Shown in pieces: positions 53,563 to 62,334 of a stretch of 64,000 nt of DNA (the stretch's first letter is position 1; each line of letters begins with the position of its first letter). The position numbers were made by a program, and so were the translations under genes. The DNA is from Salmonella enterica subsp. enterica serovar Typhimurium str. LT2 (lineage in GTDB: Bacteria > Pseudomonadota > Gammaproteobacteria > Enterobacterales > Enterobacteriaceae). The stretch covers positions 868,001-932,000 of the forward strand of contig NC_003197.2 in assembly GCF_000006945.2 (NCBI RefSeq), in the 5' to 3' direction. The notes beneath the pieces were generated by a model, which was not told the DNA's origin, made no database searches, and was given only the letters and a program-made list of their open reading frames with translations.

Positions 53563-53589
53563 GGATGGCGCGCGCGTTGTCCGCCATCC
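53563..53589 (+). repeat. Short REP-like hairpin between gsiB and gsiC
   Basis: GGATGGCG / CGCCATCC stem with an 11-base loop, 16 bp after the gsiB stop. It may keep gsiB mRNA above that of the permease genes. Confidence 0.6.
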
Positions 53590-53606
53590 GGTAAAAGGTT
53601 CGTGTG

Positions 53607-54527
53607 ATGCTTAACTATGTTCTCAAGCGCCTGCTGGGATTAATTCCTACGCTGTTGATTGTGGCAGTGCTGGTGTTTTTATTTGTTCATTTGTTGCCCG
53701 GCGACCCGGCGCGGCTGATAGCCGGACCGGAAGCCGACGCGCAGGTGATCGCGCTGGTTCGTCAGCAGCTGGGGCTTGATCAGCCGCTTCATGTCCAGTT
53801 TTGGCATTACATCACCCATGTTTTACAAGGCGATTTCGGGACGTCAATGGTTTCCCGCCGCCCGGTTTCTGAGGAGATCGCCAGCCGCTTTTTGCCGACG
53901 CTGTGGCTGACGATAACCAGTATGATATGGGCGGTGCTGTTTGGCATGGCGATCGGCATCGCCGCCGCCGTGTGGCGTAATCGCTGGCCTGACCGGTTAG
54001 GAATGACGCTTGCCGTGACCGGCATTTCTTTTCCGGCTTTTGCGCTGGGAATGTTGTTAATGCAGATTTTTTCCGTGGATCTGGGCTGGCTACCGACCGT
54101 GGGGGCGGATAGCTGGCAACATTATATTTTACCCTCCCTGACGCTTGGCGCGGCGGTGGCATCCGTCATGGCGCGTTTTACGCGCTCCTCGTTTGTCGAT
54201 GTCCTGAGCGAGGATTACATGAGGACCGCGCGGGCGAAAGGCGTCAGTGAAACGTGGGTGGTGTTAAAACATGGCCTGCGCAATGCAATGATCCCGGTCG
54301 TCACCATGATGGGACTGCAATTTGGCTTTTTGCTTGGCGGCTCGATCGTCGTTGAAAAAGTGTTTAACTGGCCGGGGCTTGGGCGATTACTGGTCGACTC
54401 CGTCGACATGCGCGACTACCCCGTGATTCAGGCAGAAGTGCTGCTGTTTTCTCTGGAATTTATTCTTATCAACTTAGTGGTGGATGTTCTCTATGCCGCC
54501 ATTAATCCGGCTATCAGGTATAAGTAA
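53607..54527 (+). CDS. gsiC: GsiC, glutathione importer permease
   Basis: 306 aa, six membrane helices of the DppB/OppB type. The EAA loop [20 protein letters not shown] contacts the ATPase. The start at ATG 53607 follows a GTG directly upstream; AAAAGG lies before both. It forms the channel with GsiD. Confidence 0.95.
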
Positions 54528-54529
54528 GG

Positions 54530-55441
54530 ATGCGATTATTTAACTGGCGCCGTCAGGCGATTTTACATGCTATGCCGGTGGTAAAACCCGACCAGATACG
54601 CACGCCGTGGCGGGAGTTCTGGCGTCGTTTTCGCCGCCAGCATGTCGCGTTGGTCGCCGGGGGATTCGTACTGGCGTTAATTCTGGTGGCGATTTTTGCC
54701 CGTTGGCTGACGCCCTACGATGCGGAAAACTATTTTGACTACGATAGCCTGAACAATGGCCCCTCTTTGCAGCACTGGTTTGGCGTTGACTCGCTGGGAA
54801 GAGACATCTTTAGCCGGGTTCTCGTTGGGGCGCAGATCTCACTGGCGGCGGGCGTGTTCGCGGTATTTATCGGCGCGATAATCGGTACGGTGTTGGGATT
54901 GCTGGCGGGATATTATGAAGGCTGGTGGGATCGTTTTATTATGCGCATTTGCGATGTGCTGTTCGCCTTCCCCGGCATTTTGCTGGCGATTGCCGTTGTG
55001 GCGGTGTTAGGCAGCGGTATTGCTAATGTGATCGTTGCGGTGGCGATTTTCTCTATTCCGGCGTTTGCTCGTCTGGTGCGCGGAAATACCCTGGTCTTAA
55101 AACAGCAGACGTTTATTGAGTCTGCCCGCAGTATCGGCGCCAGCGACACGACGATTTTGTTTAGCCATATATTGCCGGGAACGGTCTCGTCAATTGTGGT
55201 TTTCTTTACGATGCGTATCGGTACGTCAATTATTTCCGCGGCAAGCCTGTCATTTCTCGGATTAGGCGCGCAGCCGCCAACGCCGGAGTGGGGAGCGATG
55301 CTCAATGAAGCGCGGGCGGATATGGTCATCGCGCCGCACGTAGCGCTCTTCCCGGCGGTGGCGATTTTCCTGACTGTGCTGGCGTTTAACCTGTTAGGCG
55401 ACGGGTTGCGCGATGCGCTGGACCCGAAGATTAAGGGGTAA
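54530..55441 (+). CDS. gsiD: GsiD, glutathione importer permease
   Basis: 303 aa of the DppC/OppC type with a longer cytoplasmic N-terminus and six helices. The EAA loop is [23 protein letters not shown]. It starts 2 bp after gsiC, with TAAGGATG acting as a joint stop and ribosome site. Last gene of iaaA-gsiABCD. Confidence 0.95.
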
Positions 55442-55445
55442 GCCA

Positions 55446-55530
55446 GCCCGGTGGCGTTGACGCCTGGCGGGCCTGGAACGGGCTCGTCAGGCGGGATAAC
55501 ACATCCGGCACCCGCGCCGGGGGAGGTGGC
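55446..55530. repeat. REP-like element between gsiD and rimO
   Basis: GCCCGGTGGCGTTGACGCC, GGCGGGCC and CATCCGGCACCCGCGCCGGG form short inverted arms between the convergent stops. The REP core is recognisable but degenerate. Confidence 0.6.
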
Positions 55531-55531
55531 G

Positions 55532-56857
55532 TTAAACCCGACTGCCCCACAAATCATATTCGTCGGCGTTTTCCACTTTCACGCGCACGATATCGCCCGG
55601 CTTGACGTTGGTTTCGCCGTTCAAATAGACCGCGCCGTCAATTTCCGGCGCATCCGCCATGCTACGCCCGATAGCGCCTTCTTCGTCAACCTCATCAACG
55701 ATCACCAGAATTTCGCGGCCCACTTTTTCCTGCAAGCGCTCAGCGGAGATTTGCTGTTGCAGTTGCATAAAGCGGTTCCAGCGCTCTTCTTTCACCTCTT
55801 CCGGCACCTGATCCGGCAGCTCATTCGCGCCTGCGCCTTCCACCGGGCTGTACTTGAAGCAGCCTACACGATCGAGGCGCGCCTCTTTCAGGAAGTCGAG
55901 CAGCATCTGGAAGTCTTCTTCCGTTTCGCCGGGGAAGCCGACAATAAAGGTGGAGCGTAGGGTCAGTTCCGGGCAGATTTCGCGCCACTGCTTAATGCGC
56001 GCCAGCTGGCGGTCAACGGAACCGGGACGTTTCATCAGTTTAAGAATCCGCGGGCTGGCATGTTGCAGCGGAATGTCCAGATAAGGCAGGATTTTGCCTT
56101 CCGCCATTAGCGGAATCACATCATCAACGTGTGGGTAGGGGTAGACGTAGTGCAGACGTGTCCAGACGCCCAGTTTTGATAACTGTTCGCACAGGCTCAC
56201 CATACTGGTTTTCACCGGTTCGCCATTATGGAATCCGGTGCGGTGCTTCACATCTACGCCGTAGGCGGAGGTATCTTGCGAAATCACCAGAATCTCTTTG
56301 ACCCCGGCATCAACCAGACGTTTCGCTTCGCTTAATACGTCGCCAATCGGGCGGCTGACCAGATCCCCGCGCATCGACGGGATGATGCAGAACGTGCAGC
56401 GGTGATTACAGCCTTCAGAAATTTTCAGATACGCATAATGGCGCGGCGTCAGTTTTACACCCTGTTCCGGTACGAGGCTTAAAAATGGATTGTGCTTCGG
56501 CTTCGGTACGTAATGATGTACGTGCTGCAGAACTTGCTCATAGCTATGCGGCCCGGTGATTTCCAGTACTTTCGGATGCACTTCGCGGATCTGATCTTCT
56601 TTTGCGCCCAGGCAGCCGGTGACGATTACCTTACCGTTTTCGTTCAGCGCTTCGCCAATGGCTTCCAGTGACTCTTGTACCGCGCTGTCAATAAAGCCAC
56701 AGGTATTAACGATAACCATATCCGCATCGTCATAGCGTGGCACAACGTCATAGCCTTCGGTACGCAGCTCAGTCAGGATGCGTTCCGAATCAACGAGGTT
56801 TTTCGGACAGCCCAGGGAAACGAAGCCGATCTTTGGCTGGTGGGTTACATTACTCAT
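55532..56857 (-). CDS. rimO: RimO, ribosomal protein S12 methylthiotransferase
   Basis: 441 aa. It adds a methylthio group to Asp89 of S12. The auxiliary 4Fe-4S cluster uses Cys17, Cys53 and Cys82; the radical SAM cluster uses Cys150, Cys154 and Cys157 (GCNHRCTFC). A C-terminal TRAM domain ends the protein. It is the single gene on this strand here. Confidence 0.96.
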
Positions 56858-57087
56858 AGCTTAAAAAGTGTTCATTTATTGGAATGGTCAGGGCAGGGAT
56901 TCTACAGATATCCGAACAAAAATTGTATCGCAATCTCATCAGGAGCGGCGGCATCAACCGTTGTGGTTATCAGCAAAAGGTGAAAAAGGGCAATTCTAAG
57001 AAAATTCTTGATCTCTGACACCCCTTTGTCTAAAAAACGACCATACTATTAAGTTGAACCCTGGTAGAAAAGAGGAGGAAAAAAGGT

Positions 57088-57471
57088 ATGGTCGTTGACA
57101 GACTGAGAACCGATCTTCTCAACAAGCTGATAAACGCGCGTATCGATCTTGCCGCTTATCTGCAATTGCGAAAAGCGAAGGGGTATATGTCAGTCAGCGA
57201 AAGTGACACTCTGCGTGACAATTTTTTTGAACTGAATCGCGAGCTCCACGATCACGCTTTACGGCAGGGACTGCATCTCGATCAGGAAGAGTGGAACGCG
57301 CTGCGCCGTGCCGAAGGCGCGCTTGCAGCCGCCGCCGTTTGTTTAATGAGCGGACACCATGATTGTCCGACCTTTATTGCCGTCAACGCAGATAAACTTG
57401 AAAACTGTCTGACAACTTTGACGCTGAGTATTCAGAGTCTGAAAGCACATTCACCGCTTACACAGGTCTGA
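57088..57471 (+). CDS. bssR: BssR (YliH), biofilm regulator
   Basis: 127 aa, mostly helical, no membrane segment. It matches E. coli BssR in the segments LRKAKGYMSVSES and AAVCLMSGHHDCPT. In E. coli it affects biofilm formation through catabolite and stationary-phase signalling; the mechanism is not known. AAGAGGAGGAAAAAAGGT gives a very strong ribosome site. It is the last backbone gene before the accessory block. Confidence 0.9.
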   Translation: MVVDRLRTDLLNKLINARIDLAAYLQLRKAKGYMSVSESDTLRDNFFELNRELHDHALRQGLHLDQEEWNALRRAEGALAAAAVCLMSGHHDCPTFIAVNADKLENCLTTLTLSIQSLKAHSPLTQV

Positions 57472-57572
57472 ACAAGGGGAGGCGACTCCTGAGGAATCCC
57501 CAGCAAACCAAGACAGGCATAGTGTTATGTGATCTAATTGATTGCGCTAACACTTTCAAGGAAATCATCACT

Positions 57573-57822
57573 ATGCCTGCTCGTTCATTATGCCAAAAAT
57601 CCTTTAAAAATATACTGGAGCCTTTGCACCTTTACCGCCGTCAATCTCTGATTGAGGCTACCAGTGTAGTGATTAACGGTGCATCTCTTACACTTATTCA
57701 GTATTGGGCGTGATTTGTCAGGAGTAGCATCGGTCAGGCACAAGATAAAACGTATCGATCGACTTCGGGGAAAGTCTCACTTGCAGAATGAAGTTTCAGA
57801 TACTTTTTCAGCGTGTTACTAA
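57573..57822 (+). pseudogene. IS4-family transposase remnant (N-terminal, frameshifted)
   Basis: In one frame from 57573: MPARSLCQKSF, LEPLHLYRRQSLIEATSVVI, NGASLTL. After a frameshift near 57695 it continues SIGRDLSG ... VRHKIKRIDRLRGKSHLQNEV and stops at 57820-57822. This is the start of an IS4-type DDE transposase; the catalytic part is gone. It marks the left side of the accessory block. Confidence 0.75.
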
Positions 57823-58183
57823 AAAATCACGGAGGGAATGACCCGGGTTGTCATGCTCTCCTATATGCCAGCCTGTTTTCCGCCAAAGGTGACTAAATTC
57901 GGTTCACCAGACAATCGTTGATGTTCTTAGGGAACGGTATAGTCGAATTCACTCCTGAAACAGGTACGGAATGTCGGCCGTTTACTATTCTGAAACGTTA
58001 TTTATATCAAATAATTAAATTTTATTTTTATCTTTGTTATTGTAACAATAAATTACATGTTTCTTTCTGTTATCAGCGAACCTGAACCAATTTTAATGGG
58101 GGGTTAGATAAAAGCTAATTCAGAAAATTATTTTTTTAAGATATATTGAATTATCAGATGCTCCATTCAAATGAGAGACGAGA
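57823..58183. other. Non-coding stretch before the accessory cluster
   Basis: 361 bp without a credible gene. The first part may be further decayed transposase sequence. From about 57990 it is extremely AT-rich and probably contains the promoter for the citE-like/etf genes. Confidence 0.5.
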
Positions 58184-58699
58184 ATGCAAACGTTAGAACG
58201 GTTTTTTCTTTTCGTTACGGGGGACCAACCTGAACGATTTGAAAAAGCAAATAGCAGTTGTGCTGATAGCGTAATCCTTGATTTAGAAAATGCGGTGTCA
58301 TCTGAGAAAAAAATAATTGCCAGAGAAAATGCTCTGAATTTCATGAGTAATGATGAAAAAGTACTGATTGCTGTACGTGCAAAAATTGTAATAACTTCAC
58401 GCCTGGCTGGATCATATCCTTCTGTTGACGGTATCACAACTGAATTTATGAAAAACGAGTTGACAATACAAAATGCTATTCACTCCTGTAAAATGGGGTT
58501 CAGTGGCAAGGTATGTATTCACCCTCCACAAATTTCACATGTAAACAGAGCATTCAGCTATTTAAAACAAGAAATCGAGTGGGTTCCCCAGATTATGCGA
58601 CTGGCTCAATATCCCCATGGAGCGTTCAGTCATGAAGGGCAAATGGTGGATAAACCGTTACTGGAAAAAGCAAAAAGGATTTTGGCTCATAGCATTTAG
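58184..58699 (+). pseudogene. CitE-like acyl-CoA lyase with internal deletion
   Basis: The 171-codon frame is open. Its N-terminus (LFVTGDQPERFEKA ... DSVILDLENAV) and its C-terminus (RLAGSYPSVDGITTEF ... GFSGKVCIHPPQI ... GQMVDKPLLEKAKRIL) are those of the HpcH/CitE family (citrate lyase beta, malyl- or citramalyl-CoA lyase). Family members have ~270-290 aa. Around residues 66-69 about 110 residues are missing, including the Glu and Asp that bind magnesium. It is therefore unlikely to be a working lyase, though it could still be translated. AT-rich. It ends 22 bp before the ETF beta gene. Confidence 0.85.
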
Positions 58700-58721
58700 T
58701 AAATATATGAAGGAGTCACCA

Positions 58722-59471
58722 ATGAAAGCTTTAGTTTGTGTAAAACAAGTTGTCGATCATAACGTTAGAATTAGAATAAAGCGAGATCATTCTGATGTTG
58801 ATATTTCTGATTCAAAACTCAGTATCAATCCATTTGATGAAATTGCAGTTGAAGAAGCAGTACGTTTAAAAGAACGGGGATTAATCAGTGAGGTTGTTGT
58901 AGTGTCTATAGGAAACACAGGTGTAGGGGATGTATTGCGTACAGCACTGGCAGCAGGGGCAGACAGGGCAATACACATATTAACAAAAAACTCTCTTACA
59001 CCACTAATTGTGGCCAAAACTATCACCGCTATTACCCGGAATGAAAAACCCGATATTATATTATTAGGCAAGCAAGCTATTGACGATGATTGTAATCAGG
59101 TAGGCCAAATGCTGGCAGCATTACTCGATCTTCCCCAAGCCACTAATGTTAGTGAAATTACTATTTCTGATAATTCATTAACTGCTGTTCGTGAGGTTGA
59201 TGGAGGATTAGAAACGTTAAATTTATCCCTGCCTGCAGTACTCACTACAGATCTACGTCTGAATACACCGAGGAATATCAGCTTGCCGAATGTTATTAAA
59301 GCCAAAAAGAAACCTGTTAAGGAGATAGATTTCGATTCACTTGGTATTAACCCGTCATCCAGATTGACTATTATTAAAGTTGATGAGCCAGCAAGAAGGA
59401 AAGCAGGCATAATCGTTCCAGATATTAACACGCTGCTAGATAAATTAAAAAACGAAGAAAAAGTAATTTAA
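58722..59471 (+). CDS. Electron transfer flavoprotein beta subunit (FixA/EtfB family)
   Basis: 249 aa. The start MKALVCVKQVVDHNVRIRI is typical of ETF beta, followed by SINPFDEIAVEEAVRLKE and the AMP-binding GKQAIDDDCNQVGQMLAALL. It forms a heterodimer with the next gene product and carries electrons from acyl-CoA dehydrogenase to ETF:quinone oxidoreductase. AAGGAG lies 8 bases before the ATG. An in-frame extension upstream overlaps the citE-like frame and is rejected. Confidence 0.93.
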   Translation: MKALVCVKQVVDHNVRIRIKRDHSDVDISDSKLSINPFDEIAVEEAVRLKERGLISEVVVVSIGNTGVGDVLRTALAAGADRAIHILTKNSLTPLIVAKTITAITRNEKPDIILLGKQAIDDDCNQVGQMLAALLDLPQATNVSEITISDNSLTAVREVDGGLETLNLSLPAVLTTDLRLNTPRNISLPNVIKAKKKPVKEIDFDSLGINPSSRLTIIKVDEPARRKAGIIVPDINTLLDKLKNEEKVI

Positions 59472-59481
59472 GGAGGAAAAT

Positions 59482-60429
59482 ATGGCTTCTTTAGTTATTG
59501 CTGAACATAACGGCAATACTCTTTTACCTTCAACACTCAGTACTATCACTGCGGCAAAAGCCATTAATAGTGATATAGATATACTTATGTTAGGATATGG
59601 TATAGAAAGTATTGCAGTTAAAGCCAGTCATATTCAGGGGATATCCACTGTATTTGTTGCTGACAGCCCACTATTCGAACACCTTCTGGCAGAGAATGTG
59701 GAAAAACAGATCAGCTATTTTTTGAATAGTGGGAAAAATCATTATCAGTCCATTCTTTTTCCTGCAAGCTCTTTTGGAAAAAACTGTGCGCCACGCTTAG
59801 CAGCAAAACTTGATGTATCTCAGATTAGTGATATTACGCGTGTCATTGATCAACATACCTTTGAACGTCCAATCTATGCGGGTAACGCTATTGCCACAGT
59901 ACACAGTGATGATGAATATAAAGTGATAACTGTTCGTCCTACCTCATTTGCGGCTGCGGTTGCGGAAGATGAGGGAAAAGCCCCCATTGAATTTACAGAG
60001 GTTGTTCTTGGTTCAGATCAGGTAAAATTTATTAGCCAACATGTTAATAAAAGTAACCGTCCAGACTTACAATCCGCCAGAGTTGTAGTATCAGGTGGAC
60101 GAGGAGTAGGAAGTGCACAGGCATTCAAAGAACTTGTTGATAACCTGGCAGATAAATTAGGCGCTGCCGTGGGGGCAAGCCGGGCTGCTGTAGATGCTGG
60201 TTATGCACCAAATGATTATCAGATTGGCCAGACCGGAAAAATCGTTGCGCCTCAACTTTATATTGCTCTGGGAATTTCTGGCGCCATACAACATCTTGCC
60301 GGGATGAAAGAGTCAGGCGTCATTGTCGCTATTAATAAGGATCCTGACGCTCCTATCTTTTCTATTGCGGATTATGGTTTGGTAGCTGATATTTTCAAAG
60401 CTGTACCTGAACTTATCGATAAATTATAA
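59482..60429 (+). CDS. Electron transfer flavoprotein alpha subunit (FixB/EtfA family)
   Basis: 315 aa. The FAD-binding C-terminal half is well conserved: VVVSGGRGVGSAQAF, GAAVGASRAAVDAGY, QIGQTGKIVAPQLYIALGIS and AINKDPDAPIFSIADYGLV. The N-terminal half is the variable domain. TAAGGAGGAAAAT is a perfect ribosome site 10 bp after the beta gene. Together the two should form a functional ETF. Confidence 0.94.
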   Translation: MASLVIAEHNGNTLLPSTLSTITAAKAINSDIDILMLGYGIESIAVKASHIQGISTVFVADSPLFEHLLAENVEKQISYFLNSGKNHYQSILFPASSFGKNCAPRLAAKLDVSQISDITRVIDQHTFERPIYAGNAIATVHSDDEYKVITVRPTSFAAAVAEDEGKAPIEFTEVVLGSDQVKFISQHVNKSNRPDLQSARVVVSGGRGVGSAQAFKELVDNLADKLGAAVGASRAAVDAGYAPNDYQIGQTGKIVAPQLYIALGISGAIQHLAGMKESGVIVAINKDPDAPIFSIADYGLVADIFKAVPELIDKL

Positions 60430-60461
60430 ATCATATTTTTTCCTCCTTAAAGGTAACTTTT

Positions 60462-60726
60462 ATGCAATATACTGATATTCAAATTTGGCAGCCTGGCATT
60501 CTGCGCAACACCGATTATCTTAACCCCGGTCCCGCTAAGCTGCTGGCCGCCACTCTGGATAAAGACATCAAAATCTTTAAAGAGGGGGGGCGTTCTGCCA
60601 GAATTATGGCACTGGCTCTATTTTCTTCCTGTCGACCGCCAGTCAGATCTATCTGCTGATGGTCATCCGATAAAAGGTCATTTTCTACCCCCTGTTGGCG
60701 CTGGTTTATTGAGGAAAAAATTATGA
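60462..60726 (+). pseudogene. Frameshifted N-terminal fragment of a MaoC-type (mesaconyl/itaconyl-CoA) hydratase
   Basis: From ATG 60462 the frame reads TDYLNPGPAKLLAATLDKD, then goes out of frame after a run of seven G (60584-60590). With six G it would continue VLPELWHWLYFLP, DRQSDLSADGHPIKGHFLPPV and end at a TGA (60724-60726) overlapping the next start codon. WHWLYFLP and GHPxxGxFLPPV are typical of the N-terminal hot-dog domain of mesaconyl-C4-CoA or itaconyl-CoA hydratases. The full protein would be some 270-290 aa, so the C-terminal two thirds are lost as well. Confidence 0.75.
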
Positions 60727-61886
60727 AAAGTATTGAAAAGGATAAATATCAGGATATTCGTGATGCGGTTCGTTCATTATGTAGTGAATTTGATGATAAA
60801 TATCACCGTAAGATAGATGAAGCAAAAGCCTATCCTGAAGAGTTTGTTAATAAACTAACCAAAGCTGGTTGGCTGGCTGCGCTCATCCCGGAGGAATTTG
60901 GAGGGTCAGGGCTTGGTTTAACTGAAGCATCTATTATCATGGAAGAGATCAATAGATCGGGTGGAAACTCTGGAGCCTGCCATGGTCAGATGTATAACAT
61001 GAATACGTTGTTACGTCATGGATCCGATAAACAGAAAGAATTCTGGCTGCCACGGATAGCTACTGGTGAATGGCGCCTGCAGTCGATGGGCGTCACAGAA
61101 CCCACAGCAGGTACAGATACCACCAGAATTAAAACTACAGCTGTAAAAAGAGAAGACCGGTATGTGATAAACGGACAAAAAGTCTGGATTTCACGTGTTC
61201 AACATTCAGACTGGATGATTCTTCTGGTTCGAACTACTCCGCTTGCAAATGTAAAACGTAAATCCGAAGGGATGTCTATTTTCATGGTTGATATTAAAGA
61301 AGCTATGAAAAATGGAATGACAGTACGACCTATTCCCAATATGGTCAATCATGAAACCAACGAGCTCTTTTTTGACAACCTGGAAATTCCCGAAGAAAAT
61401 CTTATTGGTGAAGAGGGTATGGGTTTTCATTACATACTTGATGGTTTAAATGCAGAGCGTACCTTGATTGCGGCAGAATGTATAGGCGATGGATATTGGT
61501 TTATGGATCGTGTTACCCGCTATACCTGCGAGCGTGAGGTTTTTGGTCGTCCCATTGGTCAGAACCAGGGGGTGCAGTTTCCTATTGCAGAAGCATTTAT
61601 TGCAGTGGAAGCGGCTAATCTGATGCGTTTTAAAGCGTGCGAGCTTTTTGATCAGCATCTTGATTGTGGAGCACAGGCTAATATGGCGAAATACCTTGCT
61701 GCGAAAGCCAGCTGGGAAGCAGCCAATGCCTGCCTGCAATTTCATGGTGGATATGGTTTTGCCTGTGAGTATGATATCGAACGAAAGTTTAGAGAAACAC
61801 GTTTATATCAGGTTGCTCCCATATCTACCAACCTGATCCTGAGCTATATCGCTGAGCATGTGCTGGAGATGCCACGTTCATTCTGA
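60723..61886 (+). CDS. Acyl-CoA dehydrogenase family protein
   Basis: 387 aa. FAD-linked acyl-CoA dehydrogenase: helical N-terminus (KAGWLAALIPEEFGGSGLGL), the FAD/substrate strand MGVTEPTAGTDTTRIKT, KVWISRVQHSDW, and C-terminal FHGGYGFACEYDIERKFRETRLYQ. The usual catalytic Glu near the C-terminus (YEGT in medium-chain enzymes) is replaced by VAPIST. A Glu in LNAERTLI (Glu245) sits where isovaleryl-CoA-type enzymes place their base, so activity is still possible. The substrate is unknown; gene context suggests a C5 dicarboxylyl-CoA. GAGGAAAAAATT precedes the ATG. Confidence 0.92.
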   Translation: MKSIEKDKYQDIRDAVRSLCSEFDDKYHRKIDEAKAYPEEFVNKLTKAGWLAALIPEEFGGSGLGLTEASIIMEEINRSGGNSGACHGQMYNMNTLLRHGSDKQKEFWLPRIATGEWRLQSMGVTEPTAGTDTTRIKTTAVKREDRYVINGQKVWISRVQHSDWMILLVRTTPLANVKRKSEGMSIFMVDIKEAMKNGMTVRPIPNMVNHETNELFFDNLEIPEENLIGEEGMGFHYILDGLNAERTLIAAECIGDGYWFMDRVTRYTCEREVFGRPIGQNQGVQFPIAEAFIAVEAANLMRFKACELFDQHLDCGAQANMAKYLAAKASWEAANACLQFHGGYGFACEYDIERKFRETRLYQVAPISTNLILSYIAEHVLEMPRSF

Positions 61887-61910
61887 TGTCAAATCAATTG
61901 GAAAAATATT

Positions 61911-62102
61911 ATGAAACAGTTACCTCTGTCCGGAGTCATTATAGTCTCGATTGAACATGTCATTGCCACTCCCTTCTGTACCCGACAGTTGGCTGATTAT
62001 TTCTCGCGGGTAACTATAATAGAATGCCAAGAAAACAGGGACTTTTCCTGCAATTATGATGAACGGCTTAAAAATGATTTGTGTATATTCTTTTTCATCT
62101 GA
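61911..62102 (+). pseudogene. Family III (CaiB/BaiF) CoA-transferase, N-terminal fragment
   Basis: 63 codons: KQLPLSGVIIVSIEHVIATP, FCTRQLADYFSRVTIIECQ, then NRDFSCNYDERLKN. This is the conserved start of family III CoA-transferases (usual VVSLEQAVAAPFATRQLADLGARVIKIE). Full-length members have about 390-400 aa. The frame stops at 62100-62102 and the rest is absent. Only the N-terminal Rossmann part remains, so no activity is expected. It lies 24 bp after the acyl-CoA dehydrogenase gene. Confidence 0.78.
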
Positions 62103-62334
62103 GGGAGAAAGCTAAATATAAATGTTATGGAATGCTTCATCATCATCGACATTTTTTTAATAGTTGATAACTGGCTATATAGTCTTATAGGCACCTTTTT
62201 CTAAGGTTGAACATTCCTATACCATTTCATCTGTTTTATCACTATGATATTTATTTCATTGGTTACAATATGAATGCAATTTTATTTACATAATATAGCT
62301 GTTCCTACGGTGCTGAAAAATTAAGGAGTTAATA
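62103..62334. promoter_or_regulatory. AT-rich gap before the ETF:quinone oxidoreductase gene
   Basis: 232 bp with no credible gene. It may hold decayed CoA-transferase sequence and a promoter; no clear boxes can be assigned. TTAAGGAGTTAATA before 62335 is a strong ribosome site. Confidence 0.5.

Noticed and set aside
57522..57713. 63-codon frame as a new small gene after bssR
   Set aside because: Its sequence is the N-terminus of an IS4-type transposase and the rest continues in another frame.
60462..60659. 65-codon frame as a genuine small protein
   Set aside because: Residues after the G tract are out of frame with respect to clear hydratase homology; the frame is a product of the shift.
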